Shown here in pieces: positions 45,631 through 54,343 of a stretch of DNA of 64,000 nucleotides (the first letter of the stretch is position 1; the number at the start of each line of letters is the position of its first letter). Location of the stretch: NCBI RefSeq assembly GCF_016612535.1, contig NZ_JAENXS010000001.1:62001-126000 (forward strand), in the 5' to 3' direction. The notes beneath the pieces are model-generated. The model worked only from the letters and a program-made list of their open reading frames with translations. It ran no database searches and was not told the origin of the DNA. The DNA is from Bradyrhizobium diazoefficiens (lineage in GTDB: Bacteria; Pseudomonadota; Alphaproteobacteria; Rhizobiales; Xanthobacteraceae). Both the position numbers and the translations under genes were made by a program.

Positions 45631-46557
45631 ATGGGCACGTTCTTTACCTCGCGCCTGTTCTTCGTCTCGCTTGCGCTGGTCGTGATCGCGGCGACGCTGC
45701 CGCTCTATGTCTCCGGCTACGTGCTGGGCCTGCTCACGGTCGCGTTCTATTTCGGCGTGTTCGCGATGGCCTGGGACTTGCTGTTCGGCTTCGCAGGCGA
45801 AGTGAATTTCGGGCCGACCTTCCTGATCGGCGTCGGCGCCTACACCGCCGGCATTCTCAATGCCCAATACGGCTGGTCGGTCTATCTCTGCATCGTGTTG
45901 GGGGCGCTCGCTTCCGTCATCGCCGGCCTCGTGCTGGCATTGCCGGCGCTCCGCGTACGCGGGCCCTATTTCGGCCTGACCACGCTGGTTGCGGTGCTGA
46001 TGCTGCAAAATTTCATCGTCGTGTTCGCCGACCTCACCGGCGGTGAGATCGGTCTCACCATCCCCGACGTCATCACCATCAATGCCGGCGCCAATTACTG
46101 GATCGCGCTCGGCTTCATGACGATCTCGGCCGCGATCCTCTACGGCCTGTCGCAATCACCGGTCGGACTGGTGTTGCAGGCGAGCGGCCAGGACCCGGTG
46201 CAGGCCGGCGCGCTCGGCTTCAACATCGTCAAGCACAAGCTCGCCGCCTTCATCGTCAGCGCGTTCTTCTCGGGCCTGTCGGGCGCACTGCTGGTGTTCT
46301 ACTTCGGCACGGCGTCGGTCGGCACCGTCGTCGACGTCGCGGTCGGCGTCAACGTCATCGTCGCCGCCGTGCTCGGCGGAAGGCGTACCGTGCTTGGAGC
46401 AGCGTTAGGGGCGATCTTCCTGATCGTCGCCGGCGAATTCCTCCGCCCCACCGGCGAGCTTGCGACCTTCATCGTCTCGGCGGTCGCCCTCCTCGTCGTG
46501 CTGTTCTTCCCCGGCGGCTTCCTCGGAGCGGCCCTCTCGCGCGAGGCTCGCTCGTAA
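45631..46557 (+). CDS. livM: Branched-chain amino acid ABC transporter permease, LivM type
   Basis: Permease of 308 residues with nine to ten helices. Typical LivM features are AWDLLFGFAGEVNFGPTFL near residue 45, PALRVRGPYFGLTTL near 107 and the EAA-like loop LQASGQDPVQAGALGFNI near 185. It pairs with LivH to form the channel. Its TAA stop overlaps the ATG of the fused ATPase gene (TAATG), which gives tight coupling. Confidence 0.92.
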   Translation: MGTFFTSRLFFVSLALVVIAATLPLYVSGYVLGLLTVAFYFGVFAMAWDLLFGFAGEVNFGPTFLIGVGAYTAGILNAQYGWSVYLCIVLGALASVIAGLVLALPALRVRGPYFGLTTLVAVLMLQNFIVVFADLTGGEIGLTIPDVITINAGANYWIALGFMTISAAILYGLSQSPVGLVLQASGQDPVQAGALGFNIVKHKLAAFIVSAFFSGLSGALLVFYFGTASVGTVVDVAVGVNVIVAAVLGGRRTVLGAALGAIFLIVAGEFLRPTGELATFIVSAVALLVVLFFPGGFLGAALSREARS

Positions 46558-48038
46558 TGGATCAGAGGCTCTCAAACCGGCCCGTGCTCGAAGTCCGCGG
46601 CCTGACCAAGCGTTTCGGTGGCTTGACGGCAGTCAAGAACCTCGGCTTCGAGGTCAACAGCGGCGAGATCTTTGGCCTGATCGGGCCGAACGGCTCGGGC
46701 AAATCAACCGCGATGAAGACCGTGATGGGCATCGAGCGCCCGACTGCCGGCGAAGTCATCTTCGAGGGCGAGAATGTCGCCGGCCTGCCCGCGCACAAGA
46801 TCGCGCGCAAAGGTTTTGGCATGGTGTTCCAGCACTCGCGGCCGCTGAACCGGCAGACGGTGCTGGAGAACATCATGGTCGCGCTGCTGCCGGACAGCCT
46901 GTTCATGCTGTTTCCGGACAAGGCGCTGCTCGAGCGCGCCAAATGGATCGCCGACCGCGTCGGGCTAGGCTCGGTGATGAACCGCCGCCCGCCGACCCTG
47001 CCGTTTGCCGATCTGCGACGGCTCGAACTCGCAAAGGCAATCGCGCGCGATCCCAAGGTCGTGCTGGTGGACGAGCCCTTTGCCGGATTGACGCGCGCCG
47101 AGGTCGAAATCTTCTCCGATCTGATCCGCAGCTTTCGCGACGAAGGTCGCGCGGTGATGCTGGTTGATCACAACGTCAAGAGCGTCGCGGCGCTGGTCGA
47201 CCGCGTTCTGGCGATGTATCTCGGCGAGGAAATCGTCACCGGCAAAGCCGACGACGTCATGAAGAACGAGACTGTGCGGCGGGTTTATCTCGGCGGCGCG
47301 CTTGGGACCCATGCGCGGCCAGAGACCAGCTTCAAGGACAAGGTGCCGCTGCTCCAGGTCGAGAATGTCAGCGTGTTCTATGGCAAAGCCCAGGCGCTGG
47401 AGAACGTCTCGATCCATATCCACGAGGGCGAGTTCGTCTCCATCGTCGGTCTCAACGGCGCCGGCAAGACCACGCTGTTCAACACCATCTCAGGCTTTCT
47501 GCCCTACACCGGCGAGATCATCCGCGGCGGCGACAAGCTGCGCGGCACGAGCCCGGCCAAAATCGCCCGCAGCGGCCTGGTGCAGTGTCCGGAATCGCGT
47601 GAATTGTTCGGCGAGATGAGCGTGCGGGAAAATCTCGATCTCGGCGGGCAGCATCTCACCGAGGACAAGCGTGCCGTCCAGCTCGCCTGGCTGTTCGAGC
47701 TATTCCCGATCCTCAGAGAACGTCAGGGGCAACTGGCGCAGACACTCTCCGGCGGCGAGCAGCAGATGCTCGCCATCGGCCGCGCGCTGATGATGCAGCC
47801 GCAGATCCTGATCCTGGACGAACCGACGCTGGGGCTCGCGCCCGTCATCCTCGAACTCCTGTCCAAGGCACTCACGAGGCTGCGGCAGACCACGTCGATC
47901 ACGGTGCTGCTCGGCGAGCAGAACGTAACCTTTGCGCTGCCGCATGCCGACCGCGTCTATGTGCTGGAGCACGCCCGTATCGTCTGGGAGGGCGATCCCG
48001 GCCGCTTCGCCACCGAGGCCGGCGCCGACTTTCTCTAG
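46557..48038 (+). CDS. Fused LivG-LivF ATPase of branched-chain amino acid type transporter
   Basis: Protein of 493 residues that joins the two ATPases usually encoded as separate livG and livF genes. Domain 1 (about residues 10-250, LivG-like) has Walker A GPNGSGKST at 43-51 and Walker B VVLVDEPFAGL near 168, but the signature reads LPFAD-LRRLE at 148-156, losing the Ser and a Gly of LSGGQ. Domain 2 (about 265-493, LivF-like) has Walker A GLNGAGKTT at 298-306, a full signature LSGGEQQ at 398-403 and LILDEPTLGLAP. So one of the two composite ATP sites is probably weak. Both power LivH-LivM. Confidence 0.92.
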   Translation: MDQRLSNRPVLEVRGLTKRFGGLTAVKNLGFEVNSGEIFGLIGPNGSGKSTAMKTVMGIERPTAGEVIFEGENVAGLPAHKIARKGFGMVFQHSRPLNRQTVLENIMVALLPDSLFMLFPDKALLERAKWIADRVGLGSVMNRRPPTLPFADLRRLELAKAIARDPKVVLVDEPFAGLTRAEVEIFSDLIRSFRDEGRAVMLVDHNVKSVAALVDRVLAMYLGEEIVTGKADDVMKNETVRRVYLGGALGTHARPETSFKDKVPLLQVENVSVFYGKAQALENVSIHIHEGEFVSIVGLNGAGKTTLFNTISGFLPYTGEIIRGGDKLRGTSPAKIARSGLVQCPESRELFGEMSVRENLDLGGQHLTEDKRAVQLAWLFELFPILRERQGQLAQTLSGGEQQMLAIGRALMMQPQILILDEPTLGLAPVILELLSKALTRLRQTTSITVLLGEQNVTFALPHADRVYVLEHARIVWEGDPGRFATEAGADFL

Positions 48039-48061
48039 GTCGCGCCTATCAACAACAACAA

Positions 48062-48100
48062 AACAAGGCAAGAAAACAAGGCAAGAAAACAAGGAAAGGG
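48062..48100 (+). repeat. 13-bp tandem repeat before the second binding-protein gene
   Basis: The unit AACAAGGCAAGAA occurs twice exactly (48062-48074, 48075-48087), then a changed third unit AACAAGGAAAGGG supplies the ribosome site of the next gene. Slippage here could alter spacing or leader length. Confidence 0.7.
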
Positions 48101-48108
48101 AAACGACC

Positions 48109-49350
48109 ATGCGATCATCGACGACATTGAGCAACAACTTCCTCCTCGCCTCCGCGCTGGCGCTGTGCCTCGCCGCCCCCGCCTACGCGCAGTCGAACGA
48201 TCCGATCAAGATCGGCGTCATCGCCGAGGTGCAGTCGATCGCCGGTGCTGCGACGCCCGGCGGCGCGCAGATCGCCGCCGACGAGATCAACGCCAAGGGC
48301 GGCATTATGGGCCGCAAGATCGAGATCGTCACCTATGACAACAAGAGCTCGTCGGCCGATTCCGTGCGTGCGTTCCAGCGGGCGGTGAGCGAGGACAAGG
48401 TCTCCGCGGTGATCGCGAGCTATATCAGCGAGGTCGTGCTGGCGCTGGAGCCCTGGGCCGCGCGGCTGAAGATGCCGCTGATCACGCCGGGCGCCGCCTC
48501 CAATGAGATCACCAAGGCGATCCACAACGACTACGAGAAGAACAAGTACACCTTTCACGGCTATCTGACCTCGGCGGCGCAGGCCCAGATCGTCTGCGAC
48601 GCGGCCAAGGATCTCCTCGTCGACAAGATGCACATGAAGACGGTTGCGATCATGAGCGAGGATGCGGCCTGGACCAAGCCGCTCGACGTCGGCTACGAGG
48701 CCTGCCTGCCCAAGGCCGGCCTGAAGGTGGTGGAGCATGTCCGCTTCTCGCCGGATACCACCGACTTCACGCCGATCTTCAACAACATGGAAGCCAAGAA
48801 GCCGGACGTGATCGTCACCGGCATCTCCCATGTCGGCGTGCAGCCGACGGTGCAATGGAAGAACCAGCAGGTGCCGATCCCCATGTTCGGCATCAGCGCG
48901 CAGGCGCTGAGCCCGACCTTCTGGAAGGACACCAATGGCGCCGCCGATGGCGTGCCCTCGCTGGCGGTCGCGACGCCGGATGTCGCGGTGACACCGAAGA
49001 CAAAGCCGTTTGCGGCGGCCTTCGCGGCCAAGTACGGCATGCCGCCGGCCTATACCGGCTATACCGCCTATGACGACGTCTACATCATCACCGACGCTAT
49101 CAAGCGCGCCGGCTCGACCGATCCCGACAAGATGGTCGCGGAGATGGAGAAGACCAATTTCGAAGGCACGATCGGCCATATCCAGTTCTACGGCAAGGAC
49201 GACGAGTTCACCCACGGCATCAAGTCCGGCCCGGGATACGTCACCGGCCTCGTCTTCCAGTGGCAGAACGAAAAGCAGGTCGTGGTCTGGCCAGAGAAAA
49301 TTGCCGAAGGCCAGCTGAAGTTTCCAAACTTCGTGAAGCTGTCGCAGTAA
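48109..49350 (+). CDS. Branched-chain amino acid type ABC transporter binding protein (second copy)
   Basis: Periplasmic protein of 413 residues with signal peptide ending APAYA/Q and the same fold and nearly the same sequence blocks as the copy at 43399. The first half and the segment around VQPTVQWKNQQVPIPMFGIS are almost the same, while the 270-300 region differs (SLAVATPDVAVTPKTK against YQGVSGPGVAVTPKS). They look like a duplication with divergence near the ligand cleft. ATG 48109 follows GGAAAGGG; upstream in-frame codons lie inside the ATPase gene and the repeat. It is followed by a good terminator. Confidence 0.92.
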   Translation: MRSSTTLSNNFLLASALALCLAAPAYAQSNDPIKIGVIAEVQSIAGAATPGGAQIAADEINAKGGIMGRKIEIVTYDNKSSSADSVRAFQRAVSEDKVSAVIASYISEVVLALEPWAARLKMPLITPGAASNEITKAIHNDYEKNKYTFHGYLTSAAQAQIVCDAAKDLLVDKMHMKTVAIMSEDAAWTKPLDVGYEACLPKAGLKVVEHVRFSPDTTDFTPIFNNMEAKKPDVIVTGISHVGVQPTVQWKNQQVPIPMFGISAQALSPTFWKDTNGAADGVPSLAVATPDVAVTPKTKPFAAAFAAKYGMPPAYTGYTAYDDVYIITDAIKRAGSTDPDKMVAEMEKTNFEGTIGHIQFYGKDDEFTHGIKSGPGYVTGLVFQWQNEKQVVVWPEKIAEGQLKFPNFVKLSQ

Positions 49351-49369
49351 CGCGCATCAGCCGACATTC

Positions 49370-49407
49370 AGCCCGTCGCTCCGTAAGGAACGGCGGGCTT
49401 TTCCTTT
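49370..49407 (+). terminator. Rho-independent terminator after the second liv binding-protein gene
   Basis: A 9-bp stem AGCCCGTCG / CGGCGGGCT with one G-U pair is followed by TTTTCCTTT, 19 bases after the stop codon. It separates the liv cluster from the next binding-protein gene. Confidence 0.8.
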
Positions 49408-49534
49408 CGCAGCTGCGTCGTGTGTCGTCGCCGACCGTATCGACCTTGGGCGATGTTGACTTTCCGCCTGTCCCCTCCCCATACTTCGAAAAAAAATAAC
49501 AACCAATCATAAGACGGATTTGAGGGAGGATAGG

Positions 49535-50845
49535 ATGCCGACTTCACGCAGGCAGCTGCTGAAGGGTACGGCGGCTGCCGCCGCTACACTCAGCCTCGAT
49601 TGGACCCGGGCCCAGGCGCAAGCCGAGAATTTGCGCATCGGCCTGATCTACGATCTCACCGGCCCCTTCGCCGCCGGCGGCTCGGTCGCCTCCTCTGTAG
49701 GTGCACAGATCGCCATCGATCTCGTCAACGAAAAGGGTGGCATTGGCGGCAAGACCAAGATCGTGCCGGTCGCAGCCGACTCCCAGAGCAAGGCCGATGT
49801 CGCGATAAACGAGGCCGAGCGCCTGATCAGCCAGGAAAAGATCGACATCATCAACGGTGTCTATTCCAGCGCGCACGCTGTGCCGATGGCGGCGAAGGTC
49901 GAGCAGCAGAAGAAGATCCTCTGGATCACGACCGCGGTGTCGACCGCCGTGTTCAAGGACAAGAACCTGCACTACGTATTTCGCGCGCAGATCCACTCCG
50001 ACCAGTACGGCCAGGCCTTCGCCGGCTTCATCACCGAGCATGCGAAGACAAAACTCGGTATGGAGCCGAAGGACATCAAAGTCGCGCTGATCCACGAAGA
50101 CGGCCCCTACGGCGTCGGCGTCGCGGCGGCCGACGAGGCCTACGCCAAGGAGGCCGGCATCCAGGTCGTGTTGCGCGAAGGCTATTCGGCTTCCGCGCCC
50201 GATCTCTCGGTGCTGGTGACCAAGCTCAAGCGCGCCAAGGCCGACGTGATCTCGCATGCCGGCTACAACCCCGACATCACCCTGTTCCTGCGCCAGGCGC
50301 GCGAGAGCGGATTGCGTTTCAAGATGCTGTTCGGCGCCGGTGCCGGCTACAGCCAGCTCGACAAGCTGCGCGCGACGTTCGCGGGTGACATCGACAATTT
50401 CTGCAACATCGATCCGGTTCCGGCGCAGCTGCTCGATCCGTCAAAGCTGGCGCCGGGGATTGGCGATCTGATCAAGACCATGGTCTCGCGCTACCAGGCC
50501 AAGACCGGCGCCACCGACGTGCCGCCGCACTGCTCCATGGGTTTCAACCAGACTTGGGTGCTGCTCAACAACGTGCTGCCGGTCGCCAAGGAGAAATACG
50601 GCAGCTTCGAGCCGGAGGCCATTCGCAAGGCCGCCCTCGACGTCGACATTCCACCCGGCGGCACCATCCAGGGCTATGGCGTGAAATTCTTCCCGCCGGG
50701 CACGCCGCTCTCCGGCCAGAACGAACGCTCGACTCCGGTGGTGATGCAGAACGCAGGTAAGCATATTTCCGTGGTGTGGCCGACCAACATCCGGACTCAG
50801 GACCCGGTGTTTCCGCTGCCAAAAGGCTCGACCTACGGGGCGTGA
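49535..50845 (+). CDS. ABC transporter binding protein, branched-chain amino acid type, Tat-exported
   Basis: Protein of 436 residues in the LivJ-like superfamily but of a different subfamily from the two copies upstream. The N-terminus carries a twin-arginine signal (SRRQLLKGTAAAAATLSLDW, cleavage near AQAQ). Fold blocks are LRIGLIYDLTGPFAAGG, INEAERLISQEKIDIINGVY and DVISHAGYNPDITLFLRQA. ATG 49535 has GGGAGGA 4 bases upstream and is preferred to an earlier codon at 49520. A terminator and 184 bases separate it from the liv cluster, and no permease follows, so it may be regulated alone and use those permeases or another set. Confidence 0.9.
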   Translation: MPTSRRQLLKGTAAAAATLSLDWTRAQAQAENLRIGLIYDLTGPFAAGGSVASSVGAQIAIDLVNEKGGIGGKTKIVPVAADSQSKADVAINEAERLISQEKIDIINGVYSSAHAVPMAAKVEQQKKILWITTAVSTAVFKDKNLHYVFRAQIHSDQYGQAFAGFITEHAKTKLGMEPKDIKVALIHEDGPYGVGVAAADEAYAKEAGIQVVLREGYSASAPDLSVLVTKLKRAKADVISHAGYNPDITLFLRQARESGLRFKMLFGAGAGYSQLDKLRATFAGDIDNFCNIDPVPAQLLDPSKLAPGIGDLIKTMVSRYQAKTGATDVPPHCSMGFNQTWVLLNNVLPVAKEKYGSFEPEAIRKAALDVDIPPGGTIQGYGVKFFPPGTPLSGQNERSTPVVMQNAGKHISVVWPTNIRTQDPVFPLPKGSTYGA

Positions 50846-51015
50846 GGTTCCTGACAGCAGGCTGACAGTACGCCCCTATCCATGCGGGAGAGGCCAGCGC
50901 GCAACACCGATGTCATTTCGCAACGCCCGGGCGCCTCGGTCATTTATGAGGTTCACGCGCCCGTGCTATAGAAAGCCGCCATTCACCGACGATGGCGTGA
51001 GAAGTGGAGATATTC

Positions 51016-51234
51016 ATGAAGGCTCTTTCTGCTGCTCTATTGGGAATCGTTGTTCTCTCGGCCGGCGTGTGGTTGACGTCGACGCCTGCTCTTGCTCTGG
51101 GCGGCTGCGGTCCGAACGCCCATCGCAATGGGGCAGGCCGTTGCGTTCCCGGCGGTCAAAACGAAGACTGGTGCATTCGCAAGACCGGCCATCCGGCCAC
51201 GCGCATGCCGAACGGCACCATGCGTTGCCTGTGA
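51016..51234 (+). CDS. Small secreted Cys-containing protein (GCG_CRPN-like)
   Basis: Protein of 72 residues with a signal peptide (cleavage near ALAL) and a mature part of about 43 residues that starts GGCGPNAHRNGAGRCVPGGQ and has four Cys in total. The GCGPxxHRxxxGRC pattern is like the small GCG_CRPN exported proteins frequent in Bradyrhizobium. Two disulfides are likely in the periplasm. ATG 51016 follows GGAGA; the frame is open for a few codons upstream. The function is unknown. Confidence 0.65.
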   Translation: MKALSAALLGIVVLSAGVWLTSTPALALGGCGPNAHRNGAGRCVPGGQNEDWCIRKTGHPATRMPNGTMRCL

Positions 51235-51253
51235 GCCTTCGGCGCGATCGGCG

Positions 51254-51279
51254 CCCTCTCCCTTTGTTGTGGGAGAGGG
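51254..51279. repeat. CTCTCCC hairpin repeat
   Basis: A perfect 9-bp stem CCCTCTCCC / GGGAGAGGG with an 8-base loop lies between convergent genes. It belongs to the same class as the elements at 37250 and 57341 and may act as a two-way terminator. Confidence 0.6.
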
Positions 51280-51303
51280 TCGCAACTCGGCCCAGCCTCC
51301 CCT

Positions 51304-52473
51304 CTACAACACCACCCGCCGTCCCTCTTCCGCGGCCCAGTACCCCGCGTAGTTCACCTTGATCGTCTCATAGGCCAGCGCGAGGTCTGACAGCGGCTGC
51401 CGGCCTGTGGCAGCGCATTCCATGAAATCCTGGATCTCCTGGAGATAGCCGCGCGTCCATTCCTCCTCGATGCAGACATATTGCCAACCGGTTTTGCGGT
51501 CGACTTTTTCGGTGACGTAGACGGAGGCGAGCTTCTCCTCGGAGGTCTGGTAGCTCATCAGGTGCGTGTTCGGGGTGATGTTGGCGAACAGCGAGCCGCC
51601 GTTCGTGTAAGTCTCGATCAAATTGCGCACGCCGCCCATGATCATGTCGCCGGAGAACACCGTGGCCTTGGTGCCGTCGGAGAACGTCGCGGTCAGCGTG
51701 CCCCAGTCCTCGACATCGACCGGGTTGGCCTTGATGTAGGTGCGCTCCTCCGGCTTCAGGCCCGCGGTGACGTTGCCGACATCGCCGGTGATGCTGGCGA
51801 CCTTGATGGTCTCGCCGCGCGCCCTCGCCTCGACCTGCTTGAGATAGAGCACCGCCGAGAGCGGATGACAACCCATCCGGATCAACGAGCCGCCGCCGGT
51901 CATCCTCCATTGCGCGGCATGCGCCGCGTGCGAGCCGGAATGGCTCTCCTCGCCCTTCATGAACAGGATTTTGTCTTTCGTCGCCGTCAGAATCTCGGCG
52001 GTCTTGGTCACGGCAGGCGCGTAGATCCAGTCCTCCGCATACATGAAGAGCTTGCCGGTGCGCTCGATCGCAGCCCGCGTTGCGTCCATCTGCTCCAGCA
52101 CGCGTTCATACATCAGCGCTTTCGGCACATGCCTGCCGATCGGCTGCTGGTCGCCGTCACGGCCGAAATAGCCGGCGAACGGCTTTTCGCAAATCACATG
52201 CTTGCCGGCCTGCATGGCCGCGACGATCATCTCGGCATGAAGACTTGGCGGCGTGCAGATGTCGATGACGTCGAGCGCGCCGTGCGCGATCAATTCCGCA
52301 AAGCTGCGATAGACGCGCGGAATGTCGTGACGCCGGGCGAACTCGACGACATGATCGCCCCGCGCGGCGACCGCCGCGACCTCGACGTCCACGCCAAAGA
52401 CGCGCCGGAATGCATACATATGCAGCTCCGACACGAAGCCGCAGCCGACGAGTCCGACCTTGATCCCAGCCAT
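51304..52473 (-). CDS. Gfo/Idh/MocA family oxidoreductase
   Basis: Protein of 389 residues with Rossmann loop VGLVGCGFVSELHM, catalytic Lys in CEKPFAGYFG near residue 98 and the helix GGSLIRMGCHPLSAVLYLKQ near 190, where the family's conserved His follows GCHP. It is related to inositol/sugar dehydrogenases but distinct from the two in the sugar operon. A pair of Cys and the GYFGRDGDQQPIG insertion near 105 are not common in the family. The start at ATG 52473 is the first with the Rossmann fold; a long open frame upstream has no likeness. No operon partner is evident, so the substrate is unknown. Confidence 0.85.
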   Translation of the reverse strand: MAGIKVGLVGCGFVSELHMYAFRRVFGVDVEVAAVAARGDHVVEFARRHDIPRVYRSFAELIAHGALDVIDICTPPSLHAEMIVAAMQAGKHVICEKPFAGYFGRDGDQQPIGRHVPKALMYERVLEQMDATRAAIERTGKLFMYAEDWIYAPAVTKTAEILTATKDKILFMKGEESHSGSHAAHAAQWRMTGGGSLIRMGCHPLSAVLYLKQVEARARGETIKVASITGDVGNVTAGLKPEERTYIKANPVDVEDWGTLTATFSDGTKATVFSGDMIMGGVRNLIETYTNGGSLFANITPNTHLMSYQTSEEKLASVYVTEKVDRKTGWQYVCIEEEWTRGYLQEIQDFMECAATGRQPLSDLALAYETIKVNYAGYWAAEEGRRVVL

Positions 52474-52520
52474 AGCGCCCCTACCCTTGCTTTGGGCGGC
52501 ACTATAGCGTGCTGGCAGAG

Positions 52521-52835
52521 CTATTCCACCGAGACCCGCACCACGCCCGCACTCATCATGCCGAGCGCGCGGGCGGCGGGCACCGAGAGATCGACGATGC
52601 GGCCGCGGATGAAGGGACCGCGATCGTTGACGCGGCATTGAATCGAGTGGCCGCCATAGGACACCTTGATCACGCTGCCGAACGGGCGCGTGCGGTGGGC
52701 GCAGGTCAGCTCGCCGCCTTTGCCGGCTTTTCCATATCCGTAATACGAGGCAAGCCCGCTTTCGGCATTCGCAACAGAGAAAGCAAGAAGCGAAGAAGTG
52801 GCCAGACAAAAGGATAGCATGGTTTGCGCTCGCAC
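52521..52835 (-). CDS. RlpA-like double-psi beta-barrel protein
   Basis: Protein of 104 residues with signal peptide (cleavage near VANA/E) and a single RlpA domain: GLASYYGYGKAGKGGELTCA, RPFGSVIKV and VNDRGPFIRGRIVDLS, which holds the catalytic Asp of lytic transglycosylases. RlpA cuts peptidoglycan strands lacking stem peptides. This is a minimal form without the SPOR domain that directs RlpA to the septum, and no lipobox Cys is seen. The GTG at 52835 has GGAG at good spacing and gives a basic N-terminus; ATG 52820 is an alternative. Confidence 0.85.
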   Translation of the reverse strand: MRAQTMLSFCLATSSLLAFSVANAESGLASYYGYGKAGKGGELTCAHRTRPFGSVIKVSYGGHSIQCRVNDRGPFIRGRIVDLSVPAARALGMMSAGVVRVSVE

Positions 52836-52898
52836 AGCACCGCTCCGGGTTGACCCTGCCCGGCGCTACAAACGTCTTTGTTCCCCGAAGTTCCTCGT

Positions 52899-52924
52899 CA
52901 CTGCCGGGGGAATGCCCGGCAGTG
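52899..52924. other. Hairpin downstream of the CmcJ-like gene
   Basis: A perfect 10-bp stem CACTGCCGGG / CCCGGCAGTG with a 6-base loop, 14 bases past the stop of the minus-strand gene. No T-run follows. It may help end that transcript. Confidence 0.5.
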
Positions 52925-52937
52925 CCATCACACATTG

Positions 52938-53783
52938 TTACTGTTTGTGAAAGACCAGCGTGCGCACCTCGATGCTCTCGCGCGGCGCCGCATCTGGCGG
53001 CGTGGTCGGATCGATGAAGGCGGTATGCGGCCCGAAACGCGTGCGGCCGTCCGTCGCGGAATCATAGCATTTGAGCAGCAGCGCTTCGTCCGCCGTCATC
53101 TCCGGGAAATAGAACCAGCGGTGGTTCGGATTGTATGTCACCGAATAGGTCTCGCCGCGACGATCGGGATAGATCAGGTCGGAGGCGACAAGATCCTCAG
53201 GCGCGACCGTGGTGCTGTCGGCCATTGCGAGAGGCGAATCCTTCAAGGGGCCGCGGATCGGCCGCCAGAGATTGATCACCTGCACGCGCCCCCTAAGCAA
53301 TTCCTCGGCCTCGTCGGGCAAATGTTCGCGCACGCGATTGGCGCCGGACGTGACAGTCTGGTCGACATGCACGCGGGTCGCGGGCTGGCGCGGCCCGCCA
53401 CCGCGAATGTCGGGCGCACCCGCGACGCGCTTGCGCACCGTGTGATCGAAGATGACGACGCGGTCGGCCTTCAACGTCGCACGTAGGAAAGCTTCGACTG
53501 CCGGATAGTAGACCGCACGAATTTCCTCCTCGTTGTAAAAGTCCCTCACCCGATTGGGATGGCGCACCAGGACAAAGCCCTCGCGATCGAGCGAGAGATT
53601 GTTCGCAATCAAACGTGCATCGAAGATCGGGACCTGGTGTGGCTCCGGCAGCGATGTGCTTTTCGGCTCGCCCGGTGGCGGATCGAAAGCGTAGGTGCGC
53701 GGCTTGCCGGAAACCGGCGCGAGATAGTTGAGTTCAGCGGTGACGAAGGGAAGCGATTCGATTTTTGTTTCTTGCAGGCCCAT
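52938..53783 (-). CDS. CmcJ/NvfI family oxidoreductase
   Basis: Protein of 281 residues that matches the CmcJ/NvfI/GA4-desaturase-like family, a non-haem iron, 2-oxoglutarate-dependent type group. The metal-site block is VHVDQTVTSGANRVREHLP (HxD) near residue 140, followed by INLWRPIRGP, TYNPNHRWFYFPEM and LLKCYDSATDG, with a distal His in GPHTAF. Members hydroxylate, desaturate or rearrange small molecules in secondary metabolism; the substrate here is unknown. It stands alone. The start at 53783 is the first Met of the conserved region. Confidence 0.82.
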   Translation of the reverse strand: MGLQETKIESLPFVTAELNYLAPVSGKPRTYAFDPPPGEPKSTSLPEPHQVPIFDARLIANNLSLDREGFVLVRHPNRVRDFYNEEEIRAVYYPAVEAFLRATLKADRVVIFDHTVRKRVAGAPDIRGGGPRQPATRVHVDQTVTSGANRVREHLPDEAEELLRGRVQVINLWRPIRGPLKDSPLAMADSTTVAPEDLVASDLIYPDRRGETYSVTYNPNHRWFYFPEMTADEALLLKCYDSATDGRTRFGPHTAFIDPTTPPDAAPRESIEVRTLVFHKQ

Positions 53784-54343
53784 TTCTGATCTCCTGGCCG
53801 AGTTATGGTTTCGGCGTCAGATTGATCTTGGCGGGCGCTGATTGCGCCGCAAGGGAGCCAGCTCGAATAGCAATGTCGCTGTTGTCGGCAGGGCCGAGAG
53901 GAGAACAATCACATCGGGCGCGGCTATCTCGCCAGCGAGTTATTCTTGCCTCACCTTCAATCGAAACCGAAAGGACGCCGGGAGACGCGCCGGCGCGGAC
54001 GGGTAGGACGGGTAGAAGGTCCGTAACCATGAGCCGTAGCCAAAGCAAACTGGCGCGTCGCCAACGTCTCGACTTCGCGTGCAGCGCACAAGACGGCCGA
54101 ACCTGCCTCAATAGTGACCAGCTGCCGGCCGGCTCCGCCGCACCGATATGACACCGGGACGACGATGCCGGTAGGCGCCGGTGGCGAACGGCAAAGCATT
54201 AAGCTTCCCGCGCGTTCGCAACCAACAAGCACCTTCCCGATTTACTATTCGTACCGCTACTATCGGCGCCAATGGCGCGGCTCAAACGGGCTCCTCGCGA
54301 TAACGGGCCTGGGGCCTGCGCCAAGCATGAGTGGGAGGATGAC
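53784..54343. other. Intergenic region upstream of glgC with no supported gene
   Basis: About 560 bases. Open frames on both strands have no recognised domain. Promoters for the divergent CmcJ-like gene and for glgC-glgA should lie at its two ends. Confidence 0.35.
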
